A DNA stretch of 49,198 nucleotides from Cytophagales bacterium (GCA_025359125.1 JANYHI010000045.1:1-49198), one strand, 5' to 3'; shown: positions 14,192 through 22,537, numbered from the stretch's first letter. Notes: generated by a model not told the origin, from the letters alone. Made by a program: numbers and translations.

Positions 14192-15328
14192 TTGGCAACT
14201 AATAAACCATATCGCATTATTATTAGTGGCGGAGGGACCGGAGGCCACATCTTTCCTGCGTTGGCAATTGCCAATGAGTTTAAGAGACGGTATGCTGATG
14301 CGGAAATTTTATTTGTAGGTGCAGAAGGTAGAATGGAGATGACGAAAGTGCCAGAGGCTGGTTATAGAATAATTGGTTTATGGATTAGTGGGCTTCAGCG
14401 TAAGCTAACGATCTCTAATTTATCTTTTCCATTTAAATTAATTTCAAGTTATCTCAAAGCGGGCAGCATCGTTCGTAAGTTTAAACCAGATGCTGTGATA
14501 GGCACCGGAGGGTATGCGAGTGGCCCCGTTATGTTAGCTGCTTCTAAAAATAATATTCCTGCGCTGGTGCAAGAGCAAAATTCTTATGCAGGATTAACGA
14601 ATAAGCAGTTAGCACAAAAAGCAAATAAAATATGTGTTGCCTATTCGGGAATGGAAAAATATTTCCCCGCTTCAAAAGTAGTGCTTACCGGAAATCCGGT
14701 TCGAAAAGACATAATTGATATTGAATCAAAAAGAGAAAAGGCATTGAACTATTTTGCATTTAATAGCACCGATCGTACACTCTTAATCTTAGGTGGAAGT
14801 TTAGGAGCCCGCACCATCAACGAAAGTATTTTAGCTGGGATAGACAAATTAATTGATGCACATGTGCAGGTAATCTGGCAAACCGGAAAACTTTATTATG
14901 CCGGCATAAAATCACAATTAGAGAATAAAGATCTAAGAAAAATTCGGGTGGTAGATTTCTTAATGCAAATGGATTTAGCCTATGCAGCTACCGATGTAGT
15001 GATCAGTAGAGCAGGTGCGCTTGCAATTTCCGAATTGTGCATTACAAAGCGCCCATCTATTCTGGTGCCATCTCCAAATGTGGCCGAAGATCATCAGACG
15101 AAAAATGCTAAAGCGTTGGTAAGTGAAGAAGCAGCTTTAATGGTGAAAGATGTTGAAGCAAATAAAATATTGGTGAGCGAAGCTTTGAAACTTATATATG
15201 ATGAGCAACTGTGCGATAAGCTGACTGCCAATATTGCTATGTGGGCAAAGCCCAAAGCAACCGAAGACATTGTAGATGAAATTGAAAAATTGATTGGAAT
15301 AAAAAGTGAAGTTAGAGCAATACGATAG
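14192..15328 (+). CDS. murG: MurG, lipid II-forming GlcNAc transferase
   Basis: MurG moves GlcNAc from UDP-GlcNAc to lipid I on the inner face of the cytoplasmic membrane. The 378-residue GT28/GT-B protein has the donor loop GGGTGGHIFPA (13-23), the membrane-facing GTGGYASGP, QEQNSYAGLTNK, LGGSLGARTIN and the donor-site VISRAGALAISEL. The start is TTG 14192 (no ATG gives the glycine-rich N-terminus), 5 bases after ftsW. Its last 23 bases overlap murC. Confidence 0.96.
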   Translation: MATNKPYRIIISGGGTGGHIFPALAIANEFKRRYADAEILFVGAEGRMEMTKVPEAGYRIIGLWISGLQRKLTISNLSFPFKLISSYLKAGSIVRKFKPDAVIGTGGYASGPVMLAASKNNIPALVQEQNSYAGLTNKQLAQKANKICVAYSGMEKYFPASKVVLTGNPVRKDIIDIESKREKALNYFAFNSTDRTLLILGGSLGARTINESILAGIDKLIDAHVQVIWQTGKLYYAGIKSQLENKDLRKIRVVDFLMQMDLAYAATDVVISRAGALAISELCITKRPSILVPSPNVAEDHQTKNAKALVSEEAALMVKDVEANKILVSEALKLIYDEQLCDKLTANIAMWAKPKATEDIVDEIEKLIGIKSEVRAIR

Positions 15329-16682
15329 CGTTTACTTCCTCGGCATAGGAGGAATTGGCATGAGTGCCATTGCCCGTTGGTTCAAACACAAAGGACTGAA
15401 GGTGGCTGGCTACGATCGCACGCCTACTCCGCTCACTCATGAGTTATTGGAAGAAGGAATGGAAATTCATTTCGAAGATAAGATTGAATTCATTCCCGGT
15501 TACATCAGTAAGCAGAAAACGCTTGTCGTGTTTACGCCTGCCATCCCTAAAAATCATATTGAGCATGCATACTTAAAAAGTGAAGGCTTTACTATTTTAA
15601 AACGGGCTGAGGTGTTGGGCTTACTTACCAAGAATTATAAAACTATTGCCGTAGCGGGCACACATGGCAAAACCACCACCTCATCGTTGATAGCGCATAT
15701 TTTAAAATCTGCGGAAGTAAATATGGTAGGATTTTTAGGAGGCATCACTTCCAACTACGATTCTAATTTAGTGATGCATGGCGAGGTGAACGAGAAAACA
15801 ATCGTAGTGGTAGAAGCCGATGAGTTCGATCGCTCGTTCTTGCGATTATTTCCTGAGATTGCCGTGGTTACATCAGCCGATGCAGACCACCTGGATATTT
15901 ATGGAGATCATGCTAGCATGCTTACCTCCTTTAAAGATTTTATCAAGCAAATTAATTTAAAAGGAAGTTTGATCATTCACGAATCAATCGAATCACTAAC
16001 AGAAGGAATTGCGATTTTGAAAGAGACATATGGCATGAGCCGGGGACAATTTTTTGCCAGCAATATTACCGCCAATGGCGGATTTTTTGAATTTGATCTT
16101 CATGGTTTTGGAAACAAGATCGAGAAAATTCAGCTTGGCGTTCCTGGTTTTCATAACATGGAAAATGCCATCGCAGCAATGTTGGTAGCATTAAAGTTAG
16201 GCATTGAAGAGAAAGTAATTCGTGAGGCACTTCACTCTTTTAAAGGGGTGAAACGGAGATTTGAATTTATCATCAAACGAAACGATTTAGTTTACATTGA
16301 TGATTACGCCCATCATCCTACTGAGATTGAAGCATTCCTCAAATCATTGAAATCGATGTATGCAGGCAAGAAAATCACGGTTGTCTTTCAGCCACACTTG
16401 TTTACTCGCACGCGAGATTTTGCTGAAGGGTTTTCTAAGAGCTTAAGTATAGCAGATGAAGTTTTGCTGATGGATATCTATCCGGCAAGAGAAGAGCCTA
16501 TTCCGGGAGTCACTTCCGACATGTTATTCAAAGATATCACCAGTGCAGTAAAGATCAGATGCAATAAACAAGATGTTTTGCAGAAGTTACAAGATTTGGA
16601 AGTGGAAGTATTAGCAACTGTTGGGGCTGGCGATATTGATACGCTTGTGAAGCCAATAAAAGAAATGTTTAAAAAGAAGTAA
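15306..16682 (+). CDS. murC: MurC, UDP-MurNAc:L-alanine ligase
   Basis: MurC adds the first amino acid, L-alanine, to UDP-MurNAc. The 458-residue protein has the N-terminal GIGGIGMSAIA (13-23), the ATP loop GTHGKTT (118-124), the motifs VEADEFDRSF and ADADHLDIY, and C-terminal YIDDYAHHPTEIEA and QPHLFTRTRDF. The start is GTG 15306 inside the end of murG; an ATG inside the glycine loop would be too late. ftsQ begins one base after its stop, also with GTG. Confidence 0.96.
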   Translation: MKLEQYDSVYFLGIGGIGMSAIARWFKHKGLKVAGYDRTPTPLTHELLEEGMEIHFEDKIEFIPGYISKQKTLVVFTPAIPKNHIEHAYLKSEGFTILKRAEVLGLLTKNYKTIAVAGTHGKTTTSSLIAHILKSAEVNMVGFLGGITSNYDSNLVMHGEVNEKTIVVVEADEFDRSFLRLFPEIAVVTSADADHLDIYGDHASMLTSFKDFIKQINLKGSLIIHESIESLTEGIAILKETYGMSRGQFFASNITANGGFFEFDLHGFGNKIEKIQLGVPGFHNMENAIAAMLVALKLGIEEKVIREALHSFKGVKRRFEFIIKRNDLVYIDDYAHHPTEIEAFLKSLKSMYAGKKITVVFQPHLFTRTRDFAEGFSKSLSIADEVLLMDIYPAREEPIPGVTSDMLFKDITSAVKIRCNKQDVLQKLQDLEVEVLATVGAGDIDTLVKPIKEMFKKK

Positions 16683-16683
16683 C

Positions 16684-17445
16684 GTGAAAGGAAACTTTAA
16701 CATACGAAAAGAAATAAAAGTGGCACTAGCGATACTCGGCTTGTCGTTTCTGATTGCCTTTAGTGAACGCAAACAAGGCGGAGCCGTATGCAAAGAGATT
16801 GTGATTGAGTTAGATAACCTGAACGAAAATCATTTTTTAGACGAAGCTGATGTAATGCAATTAGTGGAAAGTAGTGGAGAGCCCATTAAAGGCGTTGGTA
16901 TCGGAAGAATTAAACTGAAGGAGATTGAAAATAAATTAAAATATGACAAGCATATTTTGGATGCTGAATTATTTGGCGACTTAAAAGGCAATCTAATTGT
17001 GAATGTGGAATTGAGAAGGCCCATTGCAAGAATTGTACAAAGCGATGCACCCGATGCATACATAGCAGAAGATGGTGTGATCATGCCCGTGTCAGAAAAA
17101 TATACATCTCGCGTGTTGTTGATTAGTGGTGCAGTAAAAGAATTATTAGAGAGTGAAGATTTAAATAAATCTGAAGAGGGAAAACAGTTATTAACGATGA
17201 TAGAATTTATTAACGCAGATAAATTTTGGAAAGCACAAGTGGCTCAGCTGGAATTAAGTAAAAACGGAAAGGTTACAATATACCCTCAAGTGACTGGTCA
17301 ATTAGTCGAATTTGGAAAACCCGATAACGTGGAAGTGAAATTTAAAAAACTGATGGTTTTTTACAAAGAAATTTTGCCCACACGCGGTTGGACAAGATAT
17401 GAACGAGTGAACTTAGAATACGAAGGACAAGTAATAGCAGAATAA
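16684..17445 (+). CDS. ftsQ: FtsQ-like divisome protein
   Basis: This 253-residue bitopic protein sits between murC and ftsA, the ftsQ position. It has a short basic N-terminus, one membrane helix (about 12-25, KVALAILGLSFLIAF), a POTRA-like part with NENHFLDEADVMQLVES and IENKLKYDKHILDAELF, and a beta domain containing VELRRPIARI. FtsQ links FtsL/FtsB to the early divisome. Sequence identity across phyla is low; topology and context carry the call. The start is GTG 16684. Confidence 0.88.
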   Translation: MKGNFNIRKEIKVALAILGLSFLIAFSERKQGGAVCKEIVIELDNLNENHFLDEADVMQLVESSGEPIKGVGIGRIKLKEIENKLKYDKHILDAELFGDLKGNLIVNVELRRPIARIVQSDAPDAYIAEDGVIMPVSEKYTSRVLLISGAVKELLESEDLNKSEEGKQLLTMIEFINADKFWKAQVAQLELSKNGKVTIYPQVTGQLVEFGKPDNVEVKFKKLMVFYKEILPTRGWTRYERVNLEYEGQVIAE

Positions 17446-17456
17446 TTAAATAGAAA

Positions 17457-17464
17457 CAACCACT
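17457..17464 (+). promoter_or_regulatory. CAACCACT element before ftsA
   Basis: CAACCACT, preceded by AAA, 17 bases before the ftsA ATG in the 36-base gap after ftsQ. It is the same 8-mer as before mraZ and ftsZ, and the reverse complement of the operator word AGTGGTTG. Confidence 0.3.
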
Positions 17465-17481
17465 CATAAATACAGAACACC

Positions 17482-18798
17482 ATGGATAACGGAAAAATAG
17501 TAGTAGGTCTTGACATTGGCACAACCAAAATATGTGCTATTGTAGGTCGCCAAAATGAATATGGCAAATTAGAAGTATTGGGTATGGGCAAGGCCGAGTC
17601 AGAAGGTGTGATAAAGGGCATTGTAACCAATATTGATAAAACTGTTTTTGCCATTGAGAAAGCGGTGAAGGAAGCAAGTGATATGTCGGGCATTGATATT
17701 GGCGTGGTAAACGTTGGTATTGCCGGGCAACACATCCGTAGCTCTATCCATCACGGAAGTATCACTCGCAGTTCGCAAGAAGATGAAGTGAGTATTGAAG
17801 ATGTAAATCGATTGACGGAAGACATGTATCGCATTGTTATTCCACCAGGCAGTGAAATTATTCATGTAATGCCACAAGATTATACTGTGGACTACGAAGA
17901 AGGAATTAAAGATCCTGTAGGAATGAGTGGTGTAAAGCTCGAGGCAGATTTTCATATCATTACCGCACAGACCAGCGCTATCAACAATATTAATAAGTGC
18001 GTGCGTAGGGCAGGTCTTGAAATCCAAGATTTAATTTTAGAACCACTTGCTTCCAGCATTGCAGTGTTGAGTGAAGAAGAAAAGGAAGCTGGTGTTTGTT
18101 TGATTGATATTGGCGGTGGCACCACTGATATTGCTATTTTCCATGATAGCATTATTCGACATACGGCTGTTATCCCTTTCGGGGGAAATATTTTAACTAC
18201 TGATATCCAACACGGGTTGATGGTAATGGCAAAACAAGCTGAGCAATTAAAAACTCGTTTTGGAAAGGCCATTGCAGAAGAGGCAAGCCCCAATGAAATT
18301 GTTTCTATTCCCGGAATCCGGAACAGAACGGCTAAAGAAATTTCTGTAAAGAATCTTTCTAATATCATTCAGGCAAGAATGGAGGAAGTGATTGAAATGG
18401 CGCATACGGAAATCATCAACTCGGGCTATGAGAACAGATTGGCAGGAGGAATTGTAATAACTGGTGGCGGATCTCAATTAAATTCTTTAAAGCAGTTAGT
18501 AGAATACATGACGGGTATGGATGCCAGAATCGGTTATCCGAACGAACATCTTGGCAAGAGCAAATTAGAAGTTGTGAAGAGCCCCATGTATGCGACTGCC
18601 GTTGGGTTGGTGCTTTCCGGTTTCCGCTCGCTGGACGAACGAGATGCACGCTACGCACAAGCCAAGGAAATTCAAAATCAGAAATCGGTGAAAGTAAAAA
18701 AGGAAAAGCAGAATCCGGCATCCGATTTCTTTGCAAACATCTTAAATAAAACGAAAGGATTATTGATTGATGATTTGAGCGATAAGAATGAATATTGA
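17482..18798 (+). CDS. ftsA: FtsA, actin-like FtsZ membrane tether
   Basis: FtsA anchors FtsZ to the membrane and recruits late divisome proteins. The 438-residue protein has the actin-fold nucleotide motifs GLDIGTTKICAIVG (about 9-22), CLIDIGGGTTDIAIF and GGIVITGGGSQLNSLKQL. The FtsA-specific 1C domain has GIAGQHIRSSIHHGSI. The end (about 412-428, SDFFANILNKTKGLLI) can form the amphipathic membrane-targeting helix. A 36-base gap separates it from ftsQ. The 165-base gap to ftsZ holds a candidate structured RNA. Confidence 0.96.
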   Translation: MDNGKIVVGLDIGTTKICAIVGRQNEYGKLEVLGMGKAESEGVIKGIVTNIDKTVFAIEKAVKEASDMSGIDIGVVNVGIAGQHIRSSIHHGSITRSSQEDEVSIEDVNRLTEDMYRIVIPPGSEIIHVMPQDYTVDYEEGIKDPVGMSGVKLEADFHIITAQTSAINNINKCVRRAGLEIQDLILEPLASSIAVLSEEEKEAGVCLIDIGGGTTDIAIFHDSIIRHTAVIPFGGNILTTDIQHGLMVMAKQAEQLKTRFGKAIAEEASPNEIVSIPGIRNRTAKEISVKNLSNIIQARMEEVIEMAHTEIINSGYENRLAGGIVITGGGSQLNSLKQLVEYMTGMDARIGYPNEHLGKSKLEVVKSPMYATAVGLVLSGFRSLDERDARYAQAKEIQNQKSVKVKKEKQNPASDFFANILNKTKGLLIDDLSDKNEY

Positions 18799-18811
18799 TT
18801 TGAAAATTTGG

Positions 18812-18906
18812 TATGCGGCAGGGATAGTAGCGGCACCCCGCAGTGGCGTATGGATGTGCGTTGGCACGAGGAGTATAGCGAATAGCCCGACAGCCGCCAA
18901 GAAAAA
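18812..18906 (+). ncRNA. Candidate structured RNA resembling the Flavo-1 motif (copy 2)
   Basis: A GC-rich insert between ftsA and ftsZ runs GCGGCAGGGATAGTAGCGGC, a middle arm with ACCCCGCAGTGGCG and GTGCGTTGGCAC, then GAGGAGTATAGCGAATAGCCC and GACAGCCGCC, then an A-rich run. The ends GCGGC and GCCGC can pair, and so can GGG and CCC. It shares the GGGATaG-AGCGG ... AGCGAA-AGCCCG pattern with 4226-4332. It lies on the coding strand of the dcw operon, so it would be part of the ftsA-ftsZ mRNA. Assignment to Flavo-1 is from memory. Confidence 0.5.
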
Positions 18907-18941
18907 ATTTGAATTTTGAATTGAGATTTAACTAAACAGAA

Positions 18942-18949
18942 CAACCACT
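18942..18949 (+). promoter_or_regulatory. CAACCACT element before ftsZ
   Basis: CAACCACT, 14 bases before the ftsZ ATG. The context ACAACCACTAnAA is shared with the mraZ leader, and both leaders end in GTCATG. Confidence 0.3.
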
Positions 18950-18963
18950 AAAACACTATAGTC

Positions 18964-20598
18964 ATGTTTGAACCAGAAACCGGATACAAATTTGATCTCC
19001 CCAAGCATCACAAGTCGATCATCAAGGTGATAGGCGTAGGTGGGGGAGGTAGCAACGCAGTCAACCACATGTTTCGACAAGGAATAAAAGATGTCGAGTT
19101 TGTGGTAGCCAATACAGATTTACAGGCGCTCAACAGTAGCCCTGTGCCTTATAAACTACAACTCGGAGTAAATCTTACCGAAGGCCTTGGCTGCGGAGCA
19201 AACCCTGAAGTGGGTAGGGCAGCAGCGTTGGAAAGTAAAGATCAAATTCGCGAGATGTTGGCAGGCACTAAGATGGTCTTTGTTACAGCGGGGATGGGCG
19301 GTGGTACCGGAACAGGTGCTGCGCCTGTGATTGCAAAAATTGCAAAGGACATGGACATCCTTACCGTTGGCATTGTAACCGTTCCTTTCTCTTTCGAGGG
19401 AAAGAAAAAATTGGCACAAGCAGATTTAGGAATTGAAGCATTCCGTGCCAGTTGCGATACCGTGTTGGTAATCTTGAATGATAAGTTGCGCGAAATTTAT
19501 GGTAATCTATCCATCGGCCAGGCATTTGGCGAAGCAGACAATGTTTTAACAACTGCTGCAAAGGGAATTGCCGAGATTATCACTTTGGCAGGATACGTAA
19601 ACGTTGACTTTCAAGATGTGCGCACAGTAATGTTAAATGCAGGGGCTGCGGTAATGGGTACTGCCGAAACTCGTGGAGACACGCGCGCCATTAAGGCTGC
19701 TCAACAAGCTTTGGCTTCTCCTTTATTAGATAGTCATGATATTATGGGATCTAAAAAGATTTTGCTCTCTATTATTTCTGGAGAAGAGGCAGAATTGCAA
19801 ATGGATGAGTTAACAACTATTAGCGAATATATTCAGCTGCAAGCTGGAGAAGATGCTGAGGTGATTTTTGGTCATGGTGTAGATAGTGCTTTGGGCGATC
19901 GAATTCGTGTAACGGTTATTGCAACTGGTTTTATAAACGAAACTAAAGTTGTGAAGAAAGAGGAGAAGAAAGTCCATGAACTAGATCGTTCGCAAATTCC
20001 TCTTTTTGGAATAGCAGATAATTCTGTTAACCACCGCGGTGAGGATTTAGAATTGAAGGTTAAGTCTGATGGAGGCTCGTCTCATCAAACTGATGAGATC
20101 ACACCATCGCAACCTGAAACCCCAAGGGAAATTCCTGTTATACAAAAACCAACGGACAGACCTATTTTGAGAGCCGAAGAAAAAGAACAGCCTAAGAAGG
20201 AGGAGCGTTCTTACTCCTTCACCTTGTTTGATAAAAATGAAAATTCAAACATAAAAGATGAGGAAAGTTTATTTGTCGATGACAATGAGTTTCAAGTGGG
20301 CAAAGAAATTTCTGCTGATCAGGTAATCAATGAAGATGGGTTGATGGAAGTACGCAGAACACGTGAACGCTTGGAGCAACAGGCAAAAGAACGTAGAGAA
20401 AAGCTTAAGGCAAGTCGTAAGCAAGAAATGACAAAAGAAGAATTTAATGAGAAGTGGACGCTGCCTGCTTACTTGCGCAGAGGAGTGAAGATGGACAACG
20501 TGCCGCATTCATCAGAATCTTTTATTTCTCGCTATAATTTAAATGATGATAATAATTTGTTAGGCAACAATAAGTTTTTGCATGACAACGTGGATTGA
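18964..20598 (+). CDS. ftsZ: FtsZ, tubulin-like division ring GTPase
   Basis: FtsZ polymerises with GTP to form the division ring. The 544-residue protein has the nucleotide loop GVGGGGSNAVNHM (24-36), the tubulin signature GGGTGTG (112-118) and the T7-type loop region NVDFQDVRTVM. The globular domain ends near residue 325. A long acidic and charged linker (about 330-497) follows. The conserved partner-binding peptide LPAYLRR is at 500-506, but it is not terminal: 38 more residues follow, with PHSSES and ending NKFLHDNVD. Such tails are typical of Cytophagales relatives, as far as I know. It is the last gene of the dcw run. Confidence 0.97.
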   Translation: MFEPETGYKFDLPKHHKSIIKVIGVGGGGSNAVNHMFRQGIKDVEFVVANTDLQALNSSPVPYKLQLGVNLTEGLGCGANPEVGRAAALESKDQIREMLAGTKMVFVTAGMGGGTGTGAAPVIAKIAKDMDILTVGIVTVPFSFEGKKKLAQADLGIEAFRASCDTVLVILNDKLREIYGNLSIGQAFGEADNVLTTAAKGIAEIITLAGYVNVDFQDVRTVMLNAGAAVMGTAETRGDTRAIKAAQQALASPLLDSHDIMGSKKILLSIISGEEAELQMDELTTISEYIQLQAGEDAEVIFGHGVDSALGDRIRVTVIATGFINETKVVKKEEKKVHELDRSQIPLFGIADNSVNHRGEDLELKVKSDGGSSHQTDEITPSQPETPREIPVIQKPTDRPILRAEEKEQPKKEERSYSFTLFDKNENSNIKDEESLFVDDNEFQVGKEISADQVINEDGLMEVRRTRERLEQQAKERREKLKASRKQEMTKEEFNEKWTLPAYLRRGVKMDNVPHSSESFISRYNLNDDNNLLGNNKFLHDNVD

Positions 20599-20601
20599 TT
20601 C

Positions 20602-20670
20602 AGTTATTTAGTTGAAAGCTATTAGTTATCTGTGATTCGCAGAGCTAATAATAGCAATTAACTTCTAACT
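20602..20670 (+). repeat. Imperfect hairpin after ftsZ
   Basis: Two 31-base arms (20602-20632 and 20640-20670) flank loop TGATTCG. Paired parts include AGTTA/TAACT, GCTATTA/TAATAGC and CTG/CAG, with bulges between. Arm length and loop ending in TTCG resemble the nuoD-nuoE hairpin. Confidence 0.5.
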
Positions 20671-20767
20671 GAGAAAGATATGGCATTTCCGGTATGACTG
20701 GTTTTACTCCATTCGTAGTGGTTGTTGGTGGTAAATATTTTTTGCCGGTGCTGGAGTGCCTTCTTAA

Positions 20768-20826
20768 GACCAGACTTTTGAATTGCTGTTAGTAATTTTT
20801 TGCAGCGTTCTGGTCGGGATTTTTTT
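20768..20826 (+). terminator. Terminator-like hairpin downstream of ftsZ
   Basis: GACCAGA (20768-20774) pairs with TCTGGTC (20809-20815), with an inner GCTG/CAGC pair. GGGA and a run of seven T follow. The stem is interrupted, so termination strength is uncertain. Confidence 0.5.
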
Positions 20827-20833
20827 AATGATT

Positions 20834-20871
20834 GAAGAAGCCTCGCTTAACCCGCGGGGCTTCTTTGCTTT
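20834..20871 (+). terminator. Strong rho-independent-type hairpin ending the dcw operon
   Basis: AAGAAGCCTCGC (20835-20846) pairs with GCGGGGCTTCTT (20854-20865), 12 bp with one wobble, loop TTAACCC, then TGCTTTT. It stands between the dcw run and the hydrolase gene. Confidence 0.7.
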
Positions 20872-20896
20872 TAAAGAGTTGTTTTAACTATCTTTA
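20864..20896 (+). promoter_or_regulatory. Promoter candidate for the hydrolase-dipeptidase gene
   Basis: TTTG at 20864-20867, a 21-base spacer, then TATCTTTA at 20889-20896, one base off TAnnTTTG. Transcription would begin about 9 bases before ATG 20912. The -33 element overlaps the end of the terminator stem. Confidence 0.4.
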
Positions 20897-20911
20897 GAAA
20901 ACATCTTTTGT

Positions 20912-22537
20912 ATGTCAAAGAAGCTTATCTACATTTCATTTCCATTCTTATTGTTAGCTGGAATTTATTTTTTAGGTCCAACACCAGATAAACCGAAATA
21001 TGATCTTGCAATGCCCAATGTGCCGCAAGCATCAATAGAATTAGAGAAATATGTTGTAGACCAAGAAGCCAAACATAAATTAAAGCCCGACAATGAAGCA
21101 AGAATCATTTGGGCAGATAGTGCGAAAAAGCGCACCGAGTATAGTGTAGTTTACATTCATGGATTTTCTGCAAGCCAAAAGGAAGGAGATCCTGTTCATA
21201 AAAATTTTGCCAAGAAATTTAACTGCAATCTCTACTTGGCACGAATGGCAGATCATGGCGTAGATACTACCGAGCAACTTTTGCAATTCACTCCCGATAG
21301 GTGGTGGCAGAGTAGCAAAGAAGCATTGGCTATTGGAAAAGCACTTGGCGACAAAGTAATTGTGATGAGTACTTCTACCGGTGGAACGATGGCACTTATG
21401 CTGGCAGCCGAATATCCACAAGATGTTTTTGCATTGATCAACCTTTCTCCCAATATTGAAATCTTCCATCCACTTGCGTGGATGTCGAATAATCCTTGGG
21501 GGTTGCAACTGGCTCGCTATGTTGTAGGTGGTAATTATAGTGTTAGTAAAAATATTTCTGGAGTAGATATGAAATTACAGAATCAATATTGGAATGATAA
21601 ATACAGATTGGAATCGGTAGGCGAAATGCAACAGATGCTAGAAGATAAAATGAAGGAAGAAACTTTTAAAAGAATTCATCAGCCAAGTTTGTCGCTTTAT
21701 TATTACAAAGATGATGCGCATCAAGACTCCACTGTAAAGGTGAGTGCAATTTTAAAAATGAATCAACAATTAAATACTCCTGATTCTTTGAAACAAGCAG
21801 TGTCAATACCAGCCGCAGGTTCGCATGTAATCGGATCTTATATTAGGTCAAAAGATATTTTTTCGGTGGAGCGTGCTGCCGAACAATTTGCAATTCAAAA
21901 GCTCGGAATGAAAGTCGATTATGGATTGAAACCTGTTACGTTGCCAGAATATAAAAATAGTTTGAGAGCTAACCCCGATTATCAGTTGGTAGATTTAGAA
22001 AAAGCGGTGCCTGGAATAGTACTAGATATTAAGTATGCGACAACTGATAATTTTACCAAAGCGAAAATCTATAACCTCGCAAAAGCCTATGCTAGAAAGC
22101 CTGTCGCGCTCTCCTTGGCAAAAGCGCAGGTTGAATTCAATAAACTGGGTTATGGTGTAAAAATATTTGATAGCTATCGACCCTACTCAGCAACGGTAAA
22201 ATTTTATGAAGTAATGAAGGGTGATACCGTTTATGTAGCTAGCCCTTATAAGGGCTCAAAGCATAATCGTGGCTGCGCATTAGATATGACGCTTGTAGAT
22301 TTAAAAACGAAAGAAGAATTGAAAATGCCTACCGAGTATGATGCGGCCGTAAAAGAAGCTTGGTCAGCAAGCCCCGTGGCAGATCCGATCTTGCGAAAAA
22401 ACAGAGATGTACTTATTTCAGTGATGGAACGAAATGGATTTAAAGTGTATGAGGCTGAATGGTGGCACTTTGATTTTGTTGGATGGAAGAAATTTCCTGT
22501 AATGAATATTGACTTTGAGGAATTGGAAAACAAATAA
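20912..22537 (+). CDS. Alpha/beta-hydrolase fused to a VanX-like D-Ala-D-Ala dipeptidase
   Basis: This 541-residue protein joins two enzymes in one frame. After an N-terminal membrane or signal segment (about 5-22), residues 75-330 form an alpha/beta-hydrolase: YIHGFSAS is the oxyanion strand, STSTGG the nucleophile elbow (probable Ser155; the usual first Gly is Ser), and GSHVIG holds the likely catalytic His. Residues about 350-541 are an M15D peptidase: Arg423 in DSYRPYS, zinc ligands His451 and Asp458 in SKHNRGCALD, and Glu516 and His519 in EWWHF. All VanX/DdpX key residues are present. DdpX enzymes split D-Ala-D-Ala. It lies directly after the dcw cluster with its own promoter candidate. 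The hydrolase substrate is unknown. Confidence 0.88.
   Translation: MSKKLIYISFPFLLLAGIYFLGPTPDKPKYDLAMPNVPQASIELEKYVVDQEAKHKLKPDNEARIIWADSAKKRTEYSVVYIHGFSASQKEGDPVHKNFAKKFNCNLYLARMADHGVDTTEQLLQFTPDRWWQSSKEALAIGKALGDKVIVMSTSTGGTMALMLAAEYPQDVFALINLSPNIEIFHPLAWMSNNPWGLQLARYVVGGNYSVSKNISGVDMKLQNQYWNDKYRLESVGEMQQMLEDKMKEETFKRIHQPSLSLYYYKDDAHQDSTVKVSAILKMNQQLNTPDSLKQAVSIPAAGSHVIGSYIRSKDIFSVERAAEQFAIQKLGMKVDYGLKPVTLPEYKNSLRANPDYQLVDLEKAVPGIVLDIKYATTDNFTKAKIYNLAKAYARKPVALSLAKAQVEFNKLGYGVKIFDSYRPYSATVKFYEVMKGDTVYVASPYKGSKHNRGCALDMTLVDLKTKEELKMPTEYDAAVKEAWSASPVADPILRKNRDVLISVMERNGFKVYEAEWWHFDFVGWKKFPVMNIDFEELENK

Larger units (their letters stand above)
20599..20911. other. Gap after ftsZ with hairpins and terminators
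   Basis: This 313-base gap has no gene. It holds, in order, an intercistronic-type hairpin (20602-20670), a GC-richer stretch with two GTGG words 10 bp apart (20718, 20728) and a possible ACTCCA/TGGAGT arm, two terminator-like hairpins (20768-20826, 20834-20871) and a promoter candidate (20864-20896). A small structured RNA made from 20680-20826 is possible. Confidence 0.55.

Noticed and set aside
20912-22537. Vancomycin resistance determinant
   Set aside because: Only a VanX-like domain is present. No D-Ala-D-Lac ligase, VanH or VanRS is near, and DdpX-type dipeptidases serve in wall recycling.
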